A stretch of DNA of 64,000 nucleotides from an uncultured Chlorobiaceae bacterium (GCA_903836465.1 CAILRB010000023.1:1-64000); one strand, 5' to 3'; numbered from the stretch's first letter, positions 1 to 8,447 are shown. Made by a program: numbers and translations. The notes: a model not told the origin generated them from the sequence alone.

Positions 1-1
1 C

Positions 2-331
2 GAAAAAATCACGCTGGTGATGGACAACTTGAACACTCATAAAGCCGGGTCGCTTTATGAAACCTTCAAGCCAAAGAAAGCAAGGGCGTTGCTGGACCGA
101 TTTGAATTTATTCATACACCGAAGCACGGCAGTTGGCTGAATATGGCAGAGATTGAGCTTAGGGTGCTATCAAATCAATGCCTGAACCGTCGAATTGATA
201 CAATGACTGAGGTGCGTCGTCAGGTTGGTGCTTGGGAGAAAGAACGCAATAACAAGGAAGCCGTTATCAACTGGCGCTTTACAACAGAAGATGCACGAAT
301 TAAATTGAAGAGGCTTTATCCGTCAGTTTAG
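2..331 (+). CDS. IS630-family transposase, C-terminal part (cut by window start)
   Basis: This is the end of a DDE transposase that would cut and join insertion-sequence ends. The reading frame is open from base 2 ([13 protein letters not shown]), so the ORF-track start at 17 is only an internal GTG. The visible part has the second catalytic Asp region (VMDNLNTH) and the Glu region ([11 protein letters not shown]) typical of IS630/Tc1-type enzymes, followed by a basic tail (KLKRLYPSV). About 110 residues are visible; the family is usually about 340, so the N-terminal DNA-binding part lies outside the window. It sits 50 bp from the distal end of the CRISPR array. Whether the element is intact cannot be judged from here. 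Confidence 0.85.
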   Translation, partial: EKITLVMDNLNTHKAGSLYETFKPKKARALLDRFEFIHTPKHGSWLNMAEIELRVLSNQCLNRRIDTMTEVRRQVGAWEKERNNKEAVINWRFTTEDARIKLKRLYPSV

Positions 332-381
332 TCCTGACATGACACTAGTCTTTGCTCAGATTGAAGAAGTGCTTGATAGAC
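332..381. other. IS630 right end and possible truncated spacer
   Basis: Fifty bases separate the transposase stop codon from the first CRISPR repeat. IS630-type elements insert at TA, and a TA lies in ACACTAGTC here. The roughly 35 bases after it have the length of a spacer, so the element may have landed inside a spacer of a once longer array. The terminal inverted repeat cannot be confirmed because the other end is outside the window. Confidence 0.35.
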
Positions 382-3300
382 GTCGCAATCCGCTATGCGT
401 GCAATAAGATATAATCATCTTGAGACCTTCCTTATAATATCTGGGTATAAAAGTCGCAATCCGCTATGCGTGCAATAAGATATAATCGTTTTTCCGGTCT
501 CTAAGGGCGAACAATCAACCACGCTCTCAAGTCGCAATCCGCTATGCGTGCAATAAGATATAATCCGGCGGGTATCAGGTAGGTGACGGGAACCTTAACG
601 GGGAAGTCGCAATCCGCTATGCGTGCAATAAGATATAATCCTGAAGTGCCTCACCGGAGACGATACAGGGCTTGTGTCGCAATCCGCTATGCGTGCAATA
701 AGATATAATCCCAAAAAGGTCTGGCATATATCCAAATCTTAAAAAGGCAAGGAAGTCGCAATCCGCTATGCGTGCAATAAGATATAATCAGATCCGAGTT
801 GCGAACCAACTGTTGCTATGGTTTTGAGGATAGGTCGCAATCCGCTATGCGTGCAATAAGATATAATCACAATTTAAAAGGAGAACAGAAAAAATGTTAA
901 TACCAAAGTCGCAATCCGCTATGCGTGCAATAAGATATAATCCCCACGAGTCGGTGGGCTTCGTAAATGGTTAAGAGAGAAAAGTCGCAATCCGCTATGC
1001 GTGCAATAAGATATAATCCTTACTTACTTGGTATGACTATTTGCTTAATTCCGACGACAGTCGCAATCCGCTATGCGTGCAATAAGATATAATCGTGATA
1101 CCCAATAATTGTACATTCGCTGCGCATCCTTAGCAGGTCGCAATCCGCTATGCGTGCAATAAGATATAATCATTCCAAGAAAGGAAACATACCAGTTACT
1201 GCTAAATTGATTCAGTCGCAATCCGCTATGCGTGCAATAAGATATAATCCAGTAGAGGTTATATCCGAGGTTTTTATTGAGCTTGGTCGCAATCCGCTAT
1301 GCGTGCAATAAGATATAATCTGGGGATGGGATCACGGAGTTGAGGCTGTTCCAAGTTGTCGCAATCCGCTATGCGTGCAATAAGATATAATCATGCGGCA
1401 CGTGCGTTCAATCATATCGTCAATCTGCCGAGTCGCAATCCGCTATGCGTGCAATAAGATATAATCCCTCCGTGGAGAAGATATTGACCACGAAGACTAC
1501 TGCCAAAGTCGCAATCCGCTATGCGTGCAATAAGATATAATCATAAGGTCAATAATGATTCGAGTTGCAAATGGCCAGAGCACAAAACGTCGCAATCCGC
1601 TATGCGTGCAATAAGATATAATCACTCTGATGATGTTCGTGCCGAGAAGTACCTTAAGGGAGTCGCAATCCGCTATGCGTGCAATAAGATATAATCCGAA
1701 ATCTTTCGGCAAAAATGTAAGTGGAGGTTTTTATGAAAAAGTCGCAATCCGCTATGCGTGCAATAAGATATAATCCTATTTGAGGATCGGGGTGTTGACG
1801 GGCTTGATGCAGTCGCAATCCGCTATGCGTGCAATAAGATATAATCATAGAGTAGTAGGTAGTATTAGTACACTACTTAAAGATGGTCGCAATCCGCTAT
1901 GCGTGCAATAAGATATAATCGAGGGAGAATGTCTCAGTAAGTTAGCAAGTGGTGAGTGTCGCAATCCGCTATGCGTGCAATAAGATATAATCTGGTGCAA
2001 GTTGATGTGGGTACAGGATTGAGTGATGAAGTCGCAATCCGCTATGCGTGCAATAAGATATAATCCTAACATCTCCAAAACTTCTCGAGATGCTTCTTTG
2101 GGTCGCAATCCGCTATGCGTGCAATAAGATATAATCTGGGCCACTTCTTCCAGCTTAGGGCCGTTGACTGAGTCGCAATCCGCTATGCGTGCAATAAGAT
2201 ATAATCTCTCGATTTCGGAGATGGGTTTACTTGTGTTGAAGTAAAGTCGCAATCCGCTATGCGTGCAATAAGATATAATCACAACAGTTGTACAGTGAGA
2301 AAGAAGCAGCCGAAAAAGTCGCAATCCGCTATGCGTGCAATAAGATATAATCTCAAGCAACGACTCACAGGGAATCACGCAACAGGCAAGTCGCAATCCG
2401 CTATGCGTGCAATAAGATATAATCCAAATGGAAAAGAATTCGCTGGAAAGGTATATTCATACAGTCGCAATCCGCTATGCGTGCAATAAGATATAATCCA
2501 TATTTTTCCGTTGACGTTATCAGAGTTGAAGAATAGTCGCAATCCGCTATGCGTGCAATAAGATATAATCCCACGTTATAATGGCTCCACCTAAGACTGG
2601 TAAGTCTGTCGCAATCCGCTATGCGTGCAATAAGATATAATCTTCATCATCGGGAGCGTGAAATGAAAAAGCTCTACCGGAGTCGCAATCCGCTATGCGT
2701 GCAATAAGATATAATCTTGAGGAGGGAATGAAGTTGAAGGTTGAGCATTTGAAGGTCGCAATCCGCTATGCGTGCAATAAGATATAATCAGTAGGATAGC
2801 GTAATTAAACTGTACAAACGAACCATAGTCGCAATCCGCTATGCGTGCAATAAGATATAATCACAAAGGGAGACAAGCATCGCAATCTTTATCTTAGTCG
2901 CAATCCGCTATGCGTGCAATAAGATATAATCACGGCAAATGAACTCGGAGCAGCAATGTCAACAAGGTCGCAATCCGCTATGCGTGCAATAAGATATAAT
3001 CCATTCGAGGTGATAAACTTCCTCAATGTAGAGAGAGAAGGTCGCAATCCGCTATGCGTGCAATAAGATATAATCCAAAACGAAATACTACTCGAACATA
3101 GATTCACGTCGCAATCCGCTATGCGTGCAATAAGATATAATCTGGGGATCTACTGAGGAAGCAGAAAGCAAAATGGTTAGTCGCAATCCGCTATGCGTGC
3201 AATAAGATATAATCCAAGCGATACATGGGGATACGGACACTTGCTTTCCGGGTCGCAATCCGCTATGCGTGCAATAAGATATAATCCTGGCGCTGTGGTA

Positions 3301-3502
3301 GCTTTGAGACTGAAGGAACATTTTGTCGCAATCCGCTATGCGTGCAATAAGATATAATCGAAAATGAGGGTGAATACAATGAGCGTCGCACTTTGTCGCA
3401 ATCCGCTATGCGTGCAATAAGATATAATCTTTCAAAAACATCTCGCAGAAATGTTGAGCTTCATAACGTCGCAATCCGCTATGCGTGCAATAAGATATAA
3501 TC
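382..3502 (-). CRISPR. CRISPR array, 43 repeats and 42 spacers
   Basis: A 35-bp repeat, GTCGCAATCC...GATATAATC on the plus strand, occurs 43 times. The first copy is at 382-416 and the last at 3468-3502, and every copy I read is identical. Spacers run from 32 to 46 bp, mostly 35-41, the variable length usual for type III systems. Read on the minus strand, the repeat ends in ATTGCGAC, which resembles the ATTGAAAC-like 8-nt handle left by Cas6 in type III crRNAs. I therefore predict minus-strand transcription from the side next to RT-cas1. Seven spacers contain a Shine-Dalgarno-to-start-codon pattern on the plus strand, which fits crRNAs antisense to mRNA. The repeat's internal CGC-TAT-GCG can form only a very small hairpin. 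ORFs in the track across this region are artefacts of the repeat. Confidence 0.98.
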
Positions 3503-3754
3503 TGTACCTCTGGAAACCCGCACCAGTAAAGGGCTGCTGGCGCAAAAACCGGAGGATCGGTATTTTTCAGTAATGTCAAAGGACATTGAGCTGATTTTTA
3601 GTTGTTCAAGCGCCTGCATGTTATCAAATAATTGTGAGTTATGCAATATCCGAAGGATGCTAATTTATGGTTTTCCATATAACGTCATAATATATAAAGC
3701 GATAAGCGATATTTTCGAGCATTGGAAGCATTGCCGTAAATTATCATCCGGTTC
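3503..3754 (-). promoter_or_regulatory. Probable CRISPR leader
   Basis: These 252 bp lie between the last repeat and the 3' end of RT-cas1 and hold no convincing gene. Most of it is AT-rich. On the minus strand there is a tandem ATCGCTT ATCGCTT followed by TTATATATTATG, which could supply a -10 element. A perfect small inverted repeat, AATGTC-aaag-GACATT, lies at 3572-3587, about 70 bp from the first leader-side repeat. The leader assignment follows from the predicted array direction; the opposite end has only 50 bp before a transposase. The ORF at 3573-3968 (+) is a shadow. Confidence 0.55.
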
Positions 3755-6001
3755 TTACCATTCTGTCCGGTATGGCTCATACAGGGTTGTTGTTCCGGCA
3801 AGTACTCCACTTATTTTGACCACCTGCGATTCAATGTGCCGACGAAGATTCATGCTTTTGCCGCTTTGTGGGTCGAGTGACTCTTCCCACATGCGCTGTT
3901 CAAACACTTCAAGAAACTTTTTCCGTGCTTCGTCTGTAAGAAAGCATCCTGCTTTGTCTTTACGATAATAAAAATCCTTATTTCGTAAAACACCTTTGTT
4001 GAGGGTATAGAGCGTCATGGAATCGATAATGGTTCTGAACTCTTCGACGAGGTCGTTGATCAGCGCAGGGTTCCCCTTGTCTTCAGCGTGCAGGAAGCCG
4101 ATATAGGGGTTCAGTCCTTTCATGCGCACAAGAGAAAAGACATTGTTGTGCAGCAGGGTATAACCGAAACTGAGCAGGCTGTTGACTGGATCGGTTGGGG
4201 GTCGGCGTACCCGGCGAAATGCATCGGTGTAGAAAGGAAGCTCTTTTTTGAAGAGCAGGCCAAAGAGTTCAAAATACAACGCAGCAGCTTTGCCTTCAAG
4301 GCCTCTGAGCGCATCCATGTTTTCGCAGGTTTTGGTATGTTCAGCAAGCGATGTCATGAGCGAGAGGGTGGTGTCGAATTTTTCTTTCAACTCACCGTTG
4401 CTTTCCCATGCCATAGCGCGGCGTTTCTGGATCATGGTGCGTGAGTTCCTGATTTTTGCCTGCACGATGCGACTGGCAATGTCGAAGGCAAAGGGTTCAT
4501 CGAGCGATCGGAGGTACTGGAAGCGCTCTACTGCCGAGTTGTCGTTTGTGGTTGCTTCAAGTCTGCCGAAGTAGCTGCCATGTTGCGAAATAAAGGTAAT
4601 GGGAATGTTGTTTTTCATGCAGTACTGCATGGCTGGTGTGGTGAGCGAGACGTTGCCAAGCACCAGAATCTGATCTACCCTGCGGACGATGATGTCGTTA
4701 ATCTGGCGCTCCTCTTTTTCGACGCTGAACCGTTCACCCTCTTTGCGCAGAATGCTCCCCTGCTCTTGGAGATAAAGTGTGTTGAGCAGAGGAGAGTAAA
4801 GTTTATTGAGGGCAGCCTGCTTCTCTTTTTGCCGCAGAATGTCCTCTTTTGCCGTTTTTTCAAGGAACTTGTCGACATCAACCTGCTGTTTTTCAAGGCT
4901 CTGCAGCAGCTTTTCACCAAACTCCGTCTGAAGCAGTGTCTCTTTGGTGACGGTTATGGTGCCGGAGTCGCCGTCGCCGTTTTGCAGCTCGTATGCATCA
5001 GTATCGGCTTCAGAGCTCTGTTTCGGCGCTTTGCGGAGTTTCAGTTTGCCGAGTTTGTCGTACCACTCTTCCGGGTGCATTTTGGTGGGCAGCACCAGTG
5101 AGCGGATAAAGAGGTAGCCAAGATATTTGAACCCTTCGGAGAAAGTGGTGATCCTGGTTTTTTCGTTGTTGAGGTGCAGCTTCAGTTCTGCAAGCGCACT
5201 TTCGGAAAGTTCAAGTGCGGCTTCAGCTTTTGGTTTTGTTTTGCAGAGGATGAGAAAATCGTCGGCGAACCGAACCAGTTTGAACCCCTCTTTTTCAATA
5301 CGCTCATCGAACTTGTCGAGATAGAGGTTTGCCAGCATCGGTGAAATCGGACACCCTTGCGGCAGGCCGATGGTGTTCTTAACTTTTGGGTTCTGGCCGT
5401 CAACAATTTCTGCGGTCAGCCATCGGCTTATCAGCTTGAGCAGCTCCTCATCGTCACAAAGTTCACGAAACCGCTGAAAGAGTAACGGGTGATCAACCGT
5501 ATCGAAAAAGCTGCTGATGTCGGCATCAACGACCCAGTGGTAGCCAAGGTTTCGCAGTCGTTCAATTTCACGGGCAGCAGTTATGCGAGATAAGCCCTGA
5601 CGGTAGGCAAAAGTATTGGCGCCAAGTTCCGATTCAACAAGTGGAGTCAGCACAATTGCGGCTGCGGTCTGGGCAACCCGGTCCATCACTGTTGGAATCA
5701 AAAGGGTGCGGAGTTTTCCGGTAGGTTTGAGCATAACCAGTTTCAGGAGCGGCTGCGGCTCGTAGGTGCCGGTCAAAAGCTGTCTGCCAAGAGCGGCAAG
5801 ATGCTCTTCAATGCGCCACGAATAGTCGGTAATCGACTGCTTGTCGTACCCGGCCATGCCGTCGTTGGAAACCACTTTGTTCCATGCCTGAAAAAGTGTA
5901 TCAGGCAAAGCCATCTGGTTGTAAAGCCACCCCATGTGTTGCTCCGGGTTATTGAGGTTGAAGAAATGGTTACGGAACTTTGATAAGAGCACAGACGGCA
6001 A
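3755..6001 (-). CDS. cas1: Reverse transcriptase-Cas1 fusion (CRISPR adaptation)
   Basis: This 748-residue protein joins a group II intron-like reverse transcriptase to the Cas1 spacer integrase. Known RT-Cas1 enzymes acquire spacers from RNA as well as DNA. The RT part spans about residues 60-330: DADISSFFD carries the first catalytic Asp, GLPQGCPISPMLANLYLD is the next motif, and VRFADDFLIL (about 243-246) is the FADD form of the YxDD box. The Cas1 part begins near residue 437 (VDQILVLGN). It keeps the metal-binding triad: Glu in LEGKAA (about 567), His in GFLHAED (about 633) and Asp in NDLVEEFR (about 645). No N-terminal Cas6 domain is fused, unlike some relatives; Cas6 is encoded separately at the far end of the island. 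A roughly 100-residue charged linker separates the two halves. Its partner cas2 lies 2.4 kb away on the other strand. Confidence 0.96.
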   Translation of the reverse strand: MPSVLLSKFRNHFFNLNNPEQHMGWLYNQMALPDTLFQAWNKVVSNDGMAGYDKQSITDYSWRIEEHLAALGRQLLTGTYEPQPLLKLVMLKPTGKLRTLLIPTVMDRVAQTAAAIVLTPLVESELGANTFAYRQGLSRITAAREIERLRNLGYHWVVDADISSFFDTVDHPLLFQRFRELCDDEELLKLISRWLTAEIVDGQNPKVKNTIGLPQGCPISPMLANLYLDKFDERIEKEGFKLVRFADDFLILCKTKPKAEAALELSESALAELKLHLNNEKTRITTFSEGFKYLGYLFIRSLVLPTKMHPEEWYDKLGKLKLRKAPKQSSEADTDAYELQNGDGDSGTITVTKETLLQTEFGEKLLQSLEKQQVDVDKFLEKTAKEDILRQKEKQAALNKLYSPLLNTLYLQEQGSILRKEGERFSVEKEERQINDIIVRRVDQILVLGNVSLTTPAMQYCMKNNIPITFISQHGSYFGRLEATTNDNSAVERFQYLRSLDEPFAFDIASRIVQAKIRNSRTMIQKRRAMAWESNGELKEKFDTTLSLMTSLAEHTKTCENMDALRGLEGKAAALYFELFGLLFKKELPFYTDAFRRVRRPPTDPVNSLLSFGYTLLHNNVFSLVRMKGLNPYIGFLHAEDKGNPALINDLVEEFRTIIDSMTLYTLNKGVLRNKDFYYRKDKAGCFLTDEARKKFLEVFEQRMWEESLDPQSGKSMNLRRHIESQVVKISGVLAGTTTLYEPYRTEW

Positions 6002-6072
6002 TCAACGGATGCGCAATTAGCTGGTAAATTACGTATTTTTCTTTTTTTCTTGCACGAGCAAATACAAACTAA
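6002..6072. promoter_or_regulatory. Divergent promoter region, RT-cas1 / restriction gene
   Basis: Seventy-one bases separate two genes read in opposite directions, so both promoters must lie here or inside the neighbouring genes. The stretch is AT-rich (for example TTACGTATTTTTC). I see no clear -35/-10 pair or operator. No controller-protein gene for the restriction system is present. Confidence 0.35.
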
Positions 6073-6807
6073 ATGACGATGAAGGGTTCTATTGTACCGG
6101 ATTTATCAGAGCGGAGTCGCAGAGCGGTGGCTCATTATTGGCAAACAAGGAGAGCCCAGATAAAAAAGCAGCAAGAGATTGGCAAAACAGATCAAGGCCT
6201 TCGTAGTGCGGTTACTGGAGGCGCTCAAATGGATGGATTTATTGACTTGTTCACAGCACTCATTATCAATGCAGGTATTTCGGAACAGTATGTCTTTAGA
6301 AAAAAATCTGTTGAACTTCCGGGATATTTCAGGCCAACAAAAGAGTGGGATCTTCTGGTGGTAAGGGATCAAACGCTTATAGCGGCTATTGAAGCAAAAT
6401 CTCAAGTAGGGCCTTCTTTTGGAAATAATTTTAATAACCGGACTGAAGAGGCTATGGGCAGTGCTCTCGATTTGTGGACTGCTTATCGTGAACATGCTTA
6501 TCTTGATAGCCCTCAGCCCTTTCTCGGCTACTTCTTTATGTTGGAAGAGTGTGAGGCATCCAGTCGCTCGGTAAAGGTTAAAGAGCCTCATTTTAAGGTG
6601 TTTCAGGAGTTTGAAGGGGCATCGTACCAGCGTCGCTATGAACTTTTTTGTCGCAAACTTGTGCTTGAACGGCATTATACTGCTGCGGCTTTTATAACTT
6701 CTTCCGACAAAGAGGGGATTGACGGTAGTTTTCATGTACCGGCAGTTGATCTTTCTCTTGAACGGTTTGCTAAAATTCTTACGGGTCATATTGGCACATT
6801 TGTATGA
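6073..6807 (+). CDS. PaeR7I/XhoI-family type II restriction endonuclease
   Basis: At 244 residues this matches the PaeR7I/XhoI family, whose known members cut CTCGAG. The motifs I recognise are TDQGLRSAVTGGAQMDGF, LPGYFRPTKEWDLLVV and IAAIEAKSQVGPSFGNNFNN. The segment WDLLVV...IEAK looks like the PD-(D/E)xK core, with D in EWDLL and the E-A-K triplet supplying metal ligands. The stop codon overlaps the start of the methyltransferase (ATGA, 6804-6807), so the two are translationally coupled. The restriction gene precedes its methyltransferase, an order that normally needs some control on establishment. Recognition of CTCGAG is inferred from the family; specificity could have drifted. Confidence 0.9.
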   Translation: MTMKGSIVPDLSERSRRAVAHYWQTRRAQIKKQQEIGKTDQGLRSAVTGGAQMDGFIDLFTALIINAGISEQYVFRKKSVELPGYFRPTKEWDLLVVRDQTLIAAIEAKSQVGPSFGNNFNNRTEEAMGSALDLWTAYREHAYLDSPQPFLGYFFMLEECEASSRSVKVKEPHFKVFQEFEGASYQRRYELFCRKLVLERHYTAAAFITSSDKEGIDGSFHVPAVDLSLERFAKILTGHIGTFV

Positions 6808-7730
6808 ACAGCAGTCACAATAATACGTTGCACCGGCTCATTAACGGTGATGCCCGTGAACTTTCATTCCTTGAGGACGATTCGGTTCACCTTGTCATAA
6901 CCTCACCTCCTTACTGGAATCTGAAGCGGTACAATGAATCTCCTGATCAGCTTGGCCATATTGACGACTATGAGGCATTTCTTTTTGAACTTGAAAAAGT
7001 GTGGCATCATCTCTACAGGGTTCTTGTGCCGGGCGGGCGCCTTGTGTGTGTGGTCGGAGATGTTTGCGTTGCCCGGCGCGATTTTGGGCGGCATCTTGTT
7101 TTTCCCCTTCATGCAGATATTTGTGTTTCCTGCCGTCGAATTGGCTTTGATAACCTGAATCCGATTATCTGGCATAAGATAGCCAATGCCTCTTATGAGG
7201 TTACCAATGGCTCCAAGTTTCTTGGCAAGCCGTACGAACCAAATGCCATTATCAAAAATGATATGGAATTTATTCTTATGCAGCGAAAACCTGGAGGTTA
7301 TCGCAAACCAAGTGAACAACAGCGAGATGCCAGCAGGATCAGTAAAGATGATTTTAACCGATGGTTTCAGCAGATCTGGACGATTCCCGGTGCCTCAACT
7401 AAACAGCATCCCGCACCTTTTCCTCTTGAACTTGCCTTGCGGATTGTCAGAATGTTCTCGTTCGAAGGCGATACTGTACTTGATCCGTTCTGTGGTTCAG
7501 GGACTTCCATGATTGCCGCACTTAAAACTGGTCGCAACAGCATTGGTGTAGAAACTGATCCAGATTATTGCCGCATGGCTGCACGATATCTTAAAGCTGA
7601 AGCAAATGATTTTTTTTCTACAGCAAAGCTCGTTTTTGAAAAAGCGATGGTTCACGATGGTATCAGCATCAACGAAGATCAGGAGTTGTACAATATTTGT
7701 CCAGCAAAACAGAAGTTGGAGCAGGGCTGA
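6804..7730 (+). CDS. DNA methyltransferase (beta class, N6-A or N4-C), partner of the restriction enzyme
   Basis: This 308-residue enzyme should methylate the site cut by the upstream nuclease. The catalytic motif TSPPYWNLKRY (about 32-42) comes near the N terminus, and the AdoMet-binding motif DPFCGSGTSM (about 228-237) near the C terminus. This order defines the beta class of amino-methyltransferases (PF01555 type). SPPY occurs in both N4-cytosine and N6-adenine enzymes, so the product base is uncertain. It overlaps the restriction gene by 4 bp. The known M.PaeR7I is, to my knowledge, a longer gamma-class adenine methyltransferase, so this pair would combine a familiar nuclease with an unrelated methylase. 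A terminal extension after residue 255 has no motif I recognise. Confidence 0.88.
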   Translation: MNSSHNNTLHRLINGDARELSFLEDDSVHLVITSPPYWNLKRYNESPDQLGHIDDYEAFLFELEKVWHHLYRVLVPGGRLVCVVGDVCVARRDFGRHLVFPLHADICVSCRRIGFDNLNPIIWHKIANASYEVTNGSKFLGKPYEPNAIIKNDMEFILMQRKPGGYRKPSEQQRDASRISKDDFNRWFQQIWTIPGASTKQHPAPFPLELALRIVRMFSFEGDTVLDPFCGSGTSMIAALKTGRNSIGVETDPDYCRMAARYLKAEANDFFSTAKLVFEKAMVHDGISINEDQELYNICPAKQKLEQG

Positions 7731-7751
7731 TATGGCGCTATCCCTCAATGC

Positions 7752-8072
7752 TTATGCAGCGCTTTCGGTTGTGTTGAAAGGTGAGTGCTCCGGATGTTTC
7801 TCCCAATATTTTTTTGCAAAGTTGGTCTGGTCTCCATGACCTGCCAGAAGTCCTTTTACCGAAATGTCCTCATCAAGATCAGGCCAATGAATCCCTTCCC
7901 CGTCACCGGACAGTTCGTAATGGTTCAGCAACTCAGCCGATGCTCCAATCAATCGGGGGAACCAGGTATAGGGGATGGAGAGAATGCGCCCATCCTTGAG
8001 TTCCACATCAAATCGATGTTGACCAAATGTGAGATGCAATGCCTGAGGATTACTGTTCGCCGAAATGTTCAT
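7752..8072 (-). CDS. DUF2442-domain protein
   Basis: This small protein (106 residues from the chosen start) has the DUF2442 pattern: FDVELKDGRILSIPYTWFPRL followed by the acidic stretch WPDLDEDISVKGLLAG. I start it at 8072 because AGGAGG lies six bases before that ATG; the ORF-track start at 8087 lacks such a site. It overlaps the end of the DUF4160 gene by 23 bp, so the two form one operon. DUF4160/DUF2442 pairs are common in bacteria and look like toxin-antitoxin modules in size and layout, but no activity is firmly established to my knowledge. It runs against the flanking restriction-modification and cas2 genes, as expected of an inserted cassette. Confidence 0.8.
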   Translation of the reverse strand: MNISANSNPQALHLTFGQHRFDVELKDGRILSIPYTWFPRLIGASAELLNHYELSGDGEGIHWPDLDEDISVKGLLAGHGDQTNFAKKYWEKHPEHSPFNTTESAA

Positions 8073-8301
8073 TCCATACCTCCTCAATTCTTGACTTATG
8101 AGTTACAACCATTTTTTGAAGGAGTTGTAACTCTCTTGAGCCGAACCCTTTATTATAAGCAATGCTGCCATCAAGCCAAAATTTCGCTTTATTACTATCT
8201 TTTCGGATATGCACATGAACAGGTTCGTGTTGTCCGCCGCTTATTTCATTACTGAAAAAATGGAACTGGTATTGATCTGAAATGCCAGTGATTTTAGGCA
8301 T
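8050..8301 (-). CDS. DUF4160-domain protein
   Basis: This 83-residue protein matches DUF4160 through YQFHFFSNE, the conserved HEPVHVHI segment, KAKFWLDGSIAYNKGF and the basic C terminus HKSRIEEVWNEHF. The histidine-rich HEPVHVH could bind metal or nucleic acid, but that is speculation. It is the first gene of a two-gene operon with the DUF2442 gene, which overlaps its 3' end. About 145 bp of AT-rich sequence separates its start from cas2, so promoters for both directions should lie there. The function is unknown. Confidence 0.8.
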   Translation of the reverse strand: MPKITGISDQYQFHFFSNEISGGQHEPVHVHIRKDSNKAKFWLDGSIAYNKGFGSRELQLLQKMVVTHKSRIEEVWNEHFGEQ

Positions 8302-8447
8302 AACTTCATCTTTAATCTGTCGGAAGCAATTGTCTGAACAAACAACTATGCAATGAATATAATCTTGCTGTGAGTGATATAAAAGTATTTAATGTAAGGC
8401 GACTTATTGAGCGACGATGATAGCGAACTGCTTTGAACAAAAATATC

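Noticed and set aside
417-452. Promoter-like TTGAGA and TATAAT in the first spacer
   Set aside because: The two hexamers are only seven bases apart, far from the 16-18 needed, and the sequence is a spacer.
1497-3321. Several ORFs with repeated IISYCTHSGLR on the minus strand, and a matching plus-strand ORF at 2259-2489
   Set aside because: They are translations of the CRISPR repeat in frames without stop codons. The varied segments between are spacers.
3573-3968. 131-residue plus-strand ORF overlapping the leader and the end of RT-cas1
   Set aside because: It lies antisense to a well-supported gene, has no recognisable motif and a composition unlike a protein.
6106-6789. 227-residue minus-strand ORF opposite the restriction gene
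   Set aside because: It is antisense to a protein with clear family motifs, and its own composition is not protein-like.
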